Assembly (NCBI RefSeq): GCF_013114625.1
Contig: NZ_VTXD01000031.1
Coordinates: 1-64,000, forward strand
Length of the DNA stretch: 64,000 bases
DNA from: Vibrio sp. 99-70-13A1
GTDB taxonomy: Bacteria > Pseudomonadota > Gammaproteobacteria > Enterobacterales > Vibrionaceae
Direction of reading: 5' to 3'
Notes under the pieces: model-generated
Database searches by the model: none
Told to the model about the DNA's origin: nothing
The model's input: the letters and a program-made list of their open reading frames with translations, nothing else
In this document: positions 62,801 to 64,000 of the stretch, in pieces
How positions within the stretch are numbered: position 1 is the first letter of the stretch
Layout of the letters: each line of letters begins with the position of its first letter
Position numbers and translations under genes: made by a program

Positions 62801-62902
62801 GTAAGAGTAAGAGTAAGAGTAAGAGTAAGAGTAAGAGTAAGAGTAAGAGTAAGAGTAAGAGTAAGAGTAAGAGTAAGAGTAAGAGTAAGAGTAAGAGTAA
62901 GA
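62801..62902. repeat. Hexanucleotide array (GTAAGA)17
   Basis: Seventeen perfect copies of GTAAGA, followed by a degenerate GAGAGA. It is 0.55 kb upstream of the symporter start and 0.1 kb downstream of the kdgA terminator, outside any gene. Confidence 0.95.
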
Positions 62903-63011
62903 GAGAGAAAGGTCAGGTTGGGGAGTGATTAAAGTGAAGATTGCTATCAACCCCAAAGAAAGAAATAAACATTATTTTGAAAACAAATGAGTTTCGAAAT
63001 AGAAGTTTAGA

Positions 63012-63056
63012 TAAATAGAAAAGCCCCACACTTATATAAGCATGGGGCTTTAAAAT
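63012..63056 (-). terminator. kdgA operon terminator
   Basis: AAAGCCCCA (63020-63028) pairs with TGGGGCTTT (63043-63051), with a U-rich tail on the minus strand. Confidence 0.85.
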
Positions 63057-63074
63057 AGGGCTCAGTATTAATGA

Positions 63075-63701
63075 TTAGCCATTAACGTGAGAAACTGCAT
63101 CTTTAACTAGTGCGCCTAGTTCGTCCCATTTACCTTCATCAATAAGGTTAGTTGGAACCATCCAAGTACCACCACACGCAAGTACTGAAGGGATAGATAG
63201 GTATTCATCTACATTCTTCAAGCTTACGCCACCAGTAGGCATGAATTTAACAGGGTAAACCGCTGTTAGTGCTTTCAACATACCAGTACCGCCTGAAGGC
63301 TCAGCCGGGAAGAACTTCAACGTACGAAGGCCCATTTCCATTGCTTGTTCAACAAGGCTTGGGTTGTTAACACCAGGTACGATAGCAACACCTTTGTCGA
63401 TACAGTACTGAACAGTGCGAGGGTTGAAACCTGGGCTTACAATGAAATCAACACCAGCATCGATAGATGCATCAACTTGCTCGTTAGTCAGTACAGTACC
63501 AGAACCGATTAACATATCTGGGAATTCTTTACGCATGATACGAATCGCTTCGATTGCGCACTCAGTACGTAGAGTGATTTCAGCACAAGGCATACCGTTT
63601 TCAACAAGTGCTTTACCAAGTGGGATAGCATCTTCAGCACGGTTAATCGCGATTACAGGGATTACTTTCAGGTTTGCTAGTTGTTCATTTAATGTAGTCA
63701 T
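63075..63701 (-). CDS. kdgA: KDPG/KHG aldolase
   Basis: Class I aldolase of 208 residues (E. coli Eda 213). It splits 2-keto-3-deoxy-6-phosphogluconate to pyruvate and glyceraldehyde-3-phosphate in the Entner-Doudoroff and uronate pathways. The catalytic Glu lies in EITLRT and the Schiff-base Lys in RTLKFFPAEPSGG; SPGFNPR is also typical. It follows kdgK by 72 bp. HexR, encoded at 27677-28531, is a likely regulator of such genes. The name eda applies equally. Confidence 0.95.
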   Translation of the reverse strand: MTTLNEQLANLKVIPVIAINRAEDAIPLGKALVENGMPCAEITLRTECAIEAIRIMRKEFPDMLIGSGTVLTNEQVDASIDAGVDFIVSPGFNPRTVQYCIDKGVAIVPGVNNPSLVEQAMEMGLRTLKFFPAEPSGGTGMLKALTAVYPVKFMPTGGVSLKNVDEYLSIPSVLACGGTWMVPTNLIDEGKWDELGALVKDAVSHVNG

Positions 63702-63773
63702 GAATTCTTTCTCACGTTAATTATAGGCTCGCCAGTTTAAAGCAAACCCTTGATTAATAAATAAAGCTCGTAA

Positions 63774-64000
63774 TTATAAAGACAAATCAGGCGTTGCATC
63801 TAGAGGGATGATAGCACCTTGGTGTTGAATTACCGTCCCAGCCACAATATGACCTGCAAAAGCAGCGTCACGTGCGTTACCACCAGATAGGCGTTTTGCT
63901 AAGAAACCAGCGCTGAATGAATCACCAGCGGCAGTCGTATCTACAATATTATCTACAGGATTTGGAGCAACGTACTGAGCGTTTTGGTCTTCAACAACTA
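63774..64000 (-). CDS. kdgK: 2-keto-3-deoxygluconate kinase, C-terminal part
   Basis: The window holds the last 75 codons of a PfkB-family kinase; the 5' end is beyond 64000. The PfkB signature DTTAAGDSFSAGFLAKRLSG includes the catalytic Asp in AAGDS. It ends QHQGAIIPLDATPDLSL. It phosphorylates KDG to KDPG, the substrate of the aldolase encoded next. No start or upstream context can be assessed. Confidence 0.88.
   Translation of the reverse strand, partial: VVEDQNAQYVAPNPVDNIVDTTAAGDSFSAGFLAKRLSGGNARDAAFAGHIVAGTVIQHQGAIIPLDATPDLSL

Larger units (their letters stand above)
62256..63074. other. Long intergenic region with hexanucleotide array
   Basis: About 820 bp without a credible gene. 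It contains the symporter promoter region, a CRP-like site at 62341-62356, the (GTAAGA)17 array at 62801-62902 and the kdgA terminator at its right end. A 63-codon frame reading SerTyr repeats is only the translated array. Confidence 0.7.

Noticed and set aside
62765..62956. 63-codon frame of Ser-Tyr repeats
   Set aside because: It is just the hexanucleotide array read in one frame, with no ribosome-binding site or homology.

Overview
The window is chromosomal DNA of a marine gammaproteobacterium of the family Vibrionaceae, most likely Vibrio. The case rests on gene content: FabV-type enoyl-ACP reductase beside fadE and a PsrA-like regulator, HexR, the PanP-type decarboxylase, TfoX, an INDY-like dicarboxylate transporter, trxB-cydDC, thrS-infC-rpmI-rplT, and a uronate (KDG) branch. 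Genes are tightly packed, moderately AT-rich, and mostly separated by clear intrinsic terminators. No rRNA, tRNA, intact mobile element or CRISPR array was seen.

Layout. 0.1-7.5 kb: a PepSY protein with a PhoP/PhoQ-like two-component pair, then radD diverging from rsuA, then bcr and a DUF2913 gene. 7.5-16.3 kb: an SDR/DUF2867 oxidoreductase, a MATE exporter, an AttEFGH-like ABC export operon and nhaA. 16.4-18.4 kb: a TolC-family/OmpA-family pair normally linked to type I secretion of large adhesins, here without the other parts. 19-23.6 kb: the fatty-acid block psrA-fadE-fabV, with FadR-like and PsrA-like sites upstream. 23.7-27.6 kb: ybjL, grxA with an OxyR-type box, and an iron-type alcohol dehydrogenase. 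27.7-34.8 kb: hexR, panP, a periplasmic protein, an HDOD-lysO pair, tfoX and a small beta-barrel. 35-44.9 kb: a histidine kinase with a degenerate receiver and its partner response regulator, a DUF945 protein, serC, cydDC and trxB.

45-54.4 kb is the accessory part. It has a small gene under a very good LexA box, a Fur-box-preceded dioxygenase/class V aminotransferase operon, a cytochrome c, a DUF2797 protein, a diguanylate cyclase, a dicarboxylate transporter whose 3' UTR looks like a small RNA, sanA, and a decayed coding region followed by an intact small lipoprotein. 54.8-58 kb is the thrS-infC-rpmI-rplT translation operon, including the AUU start of infC. 58-64 kb holds an ac4C amidohydrolase, an unknown gene, a leucine-rich-repeat protein kinase, a sodium:solute symporter, KDPG aldolase and the 3' end of KDG kinase.

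Four short tandem arrays (units of 7, 7, 8 and 6 bp) lie in 3' intergenic positions. The items most worth following up are the SOS-controlled unknown gene, the iron-linked dioxygenase operon, the LRR-kinase, the pseudo-receiver kinase, the candidate sRNAs at 18.85 and 51 kb, and the toxin/immunity-like remnant near 53.5-54.4 kb. All binding sites and RNAs were judged by eye from consensus motifs and are hypotheses.
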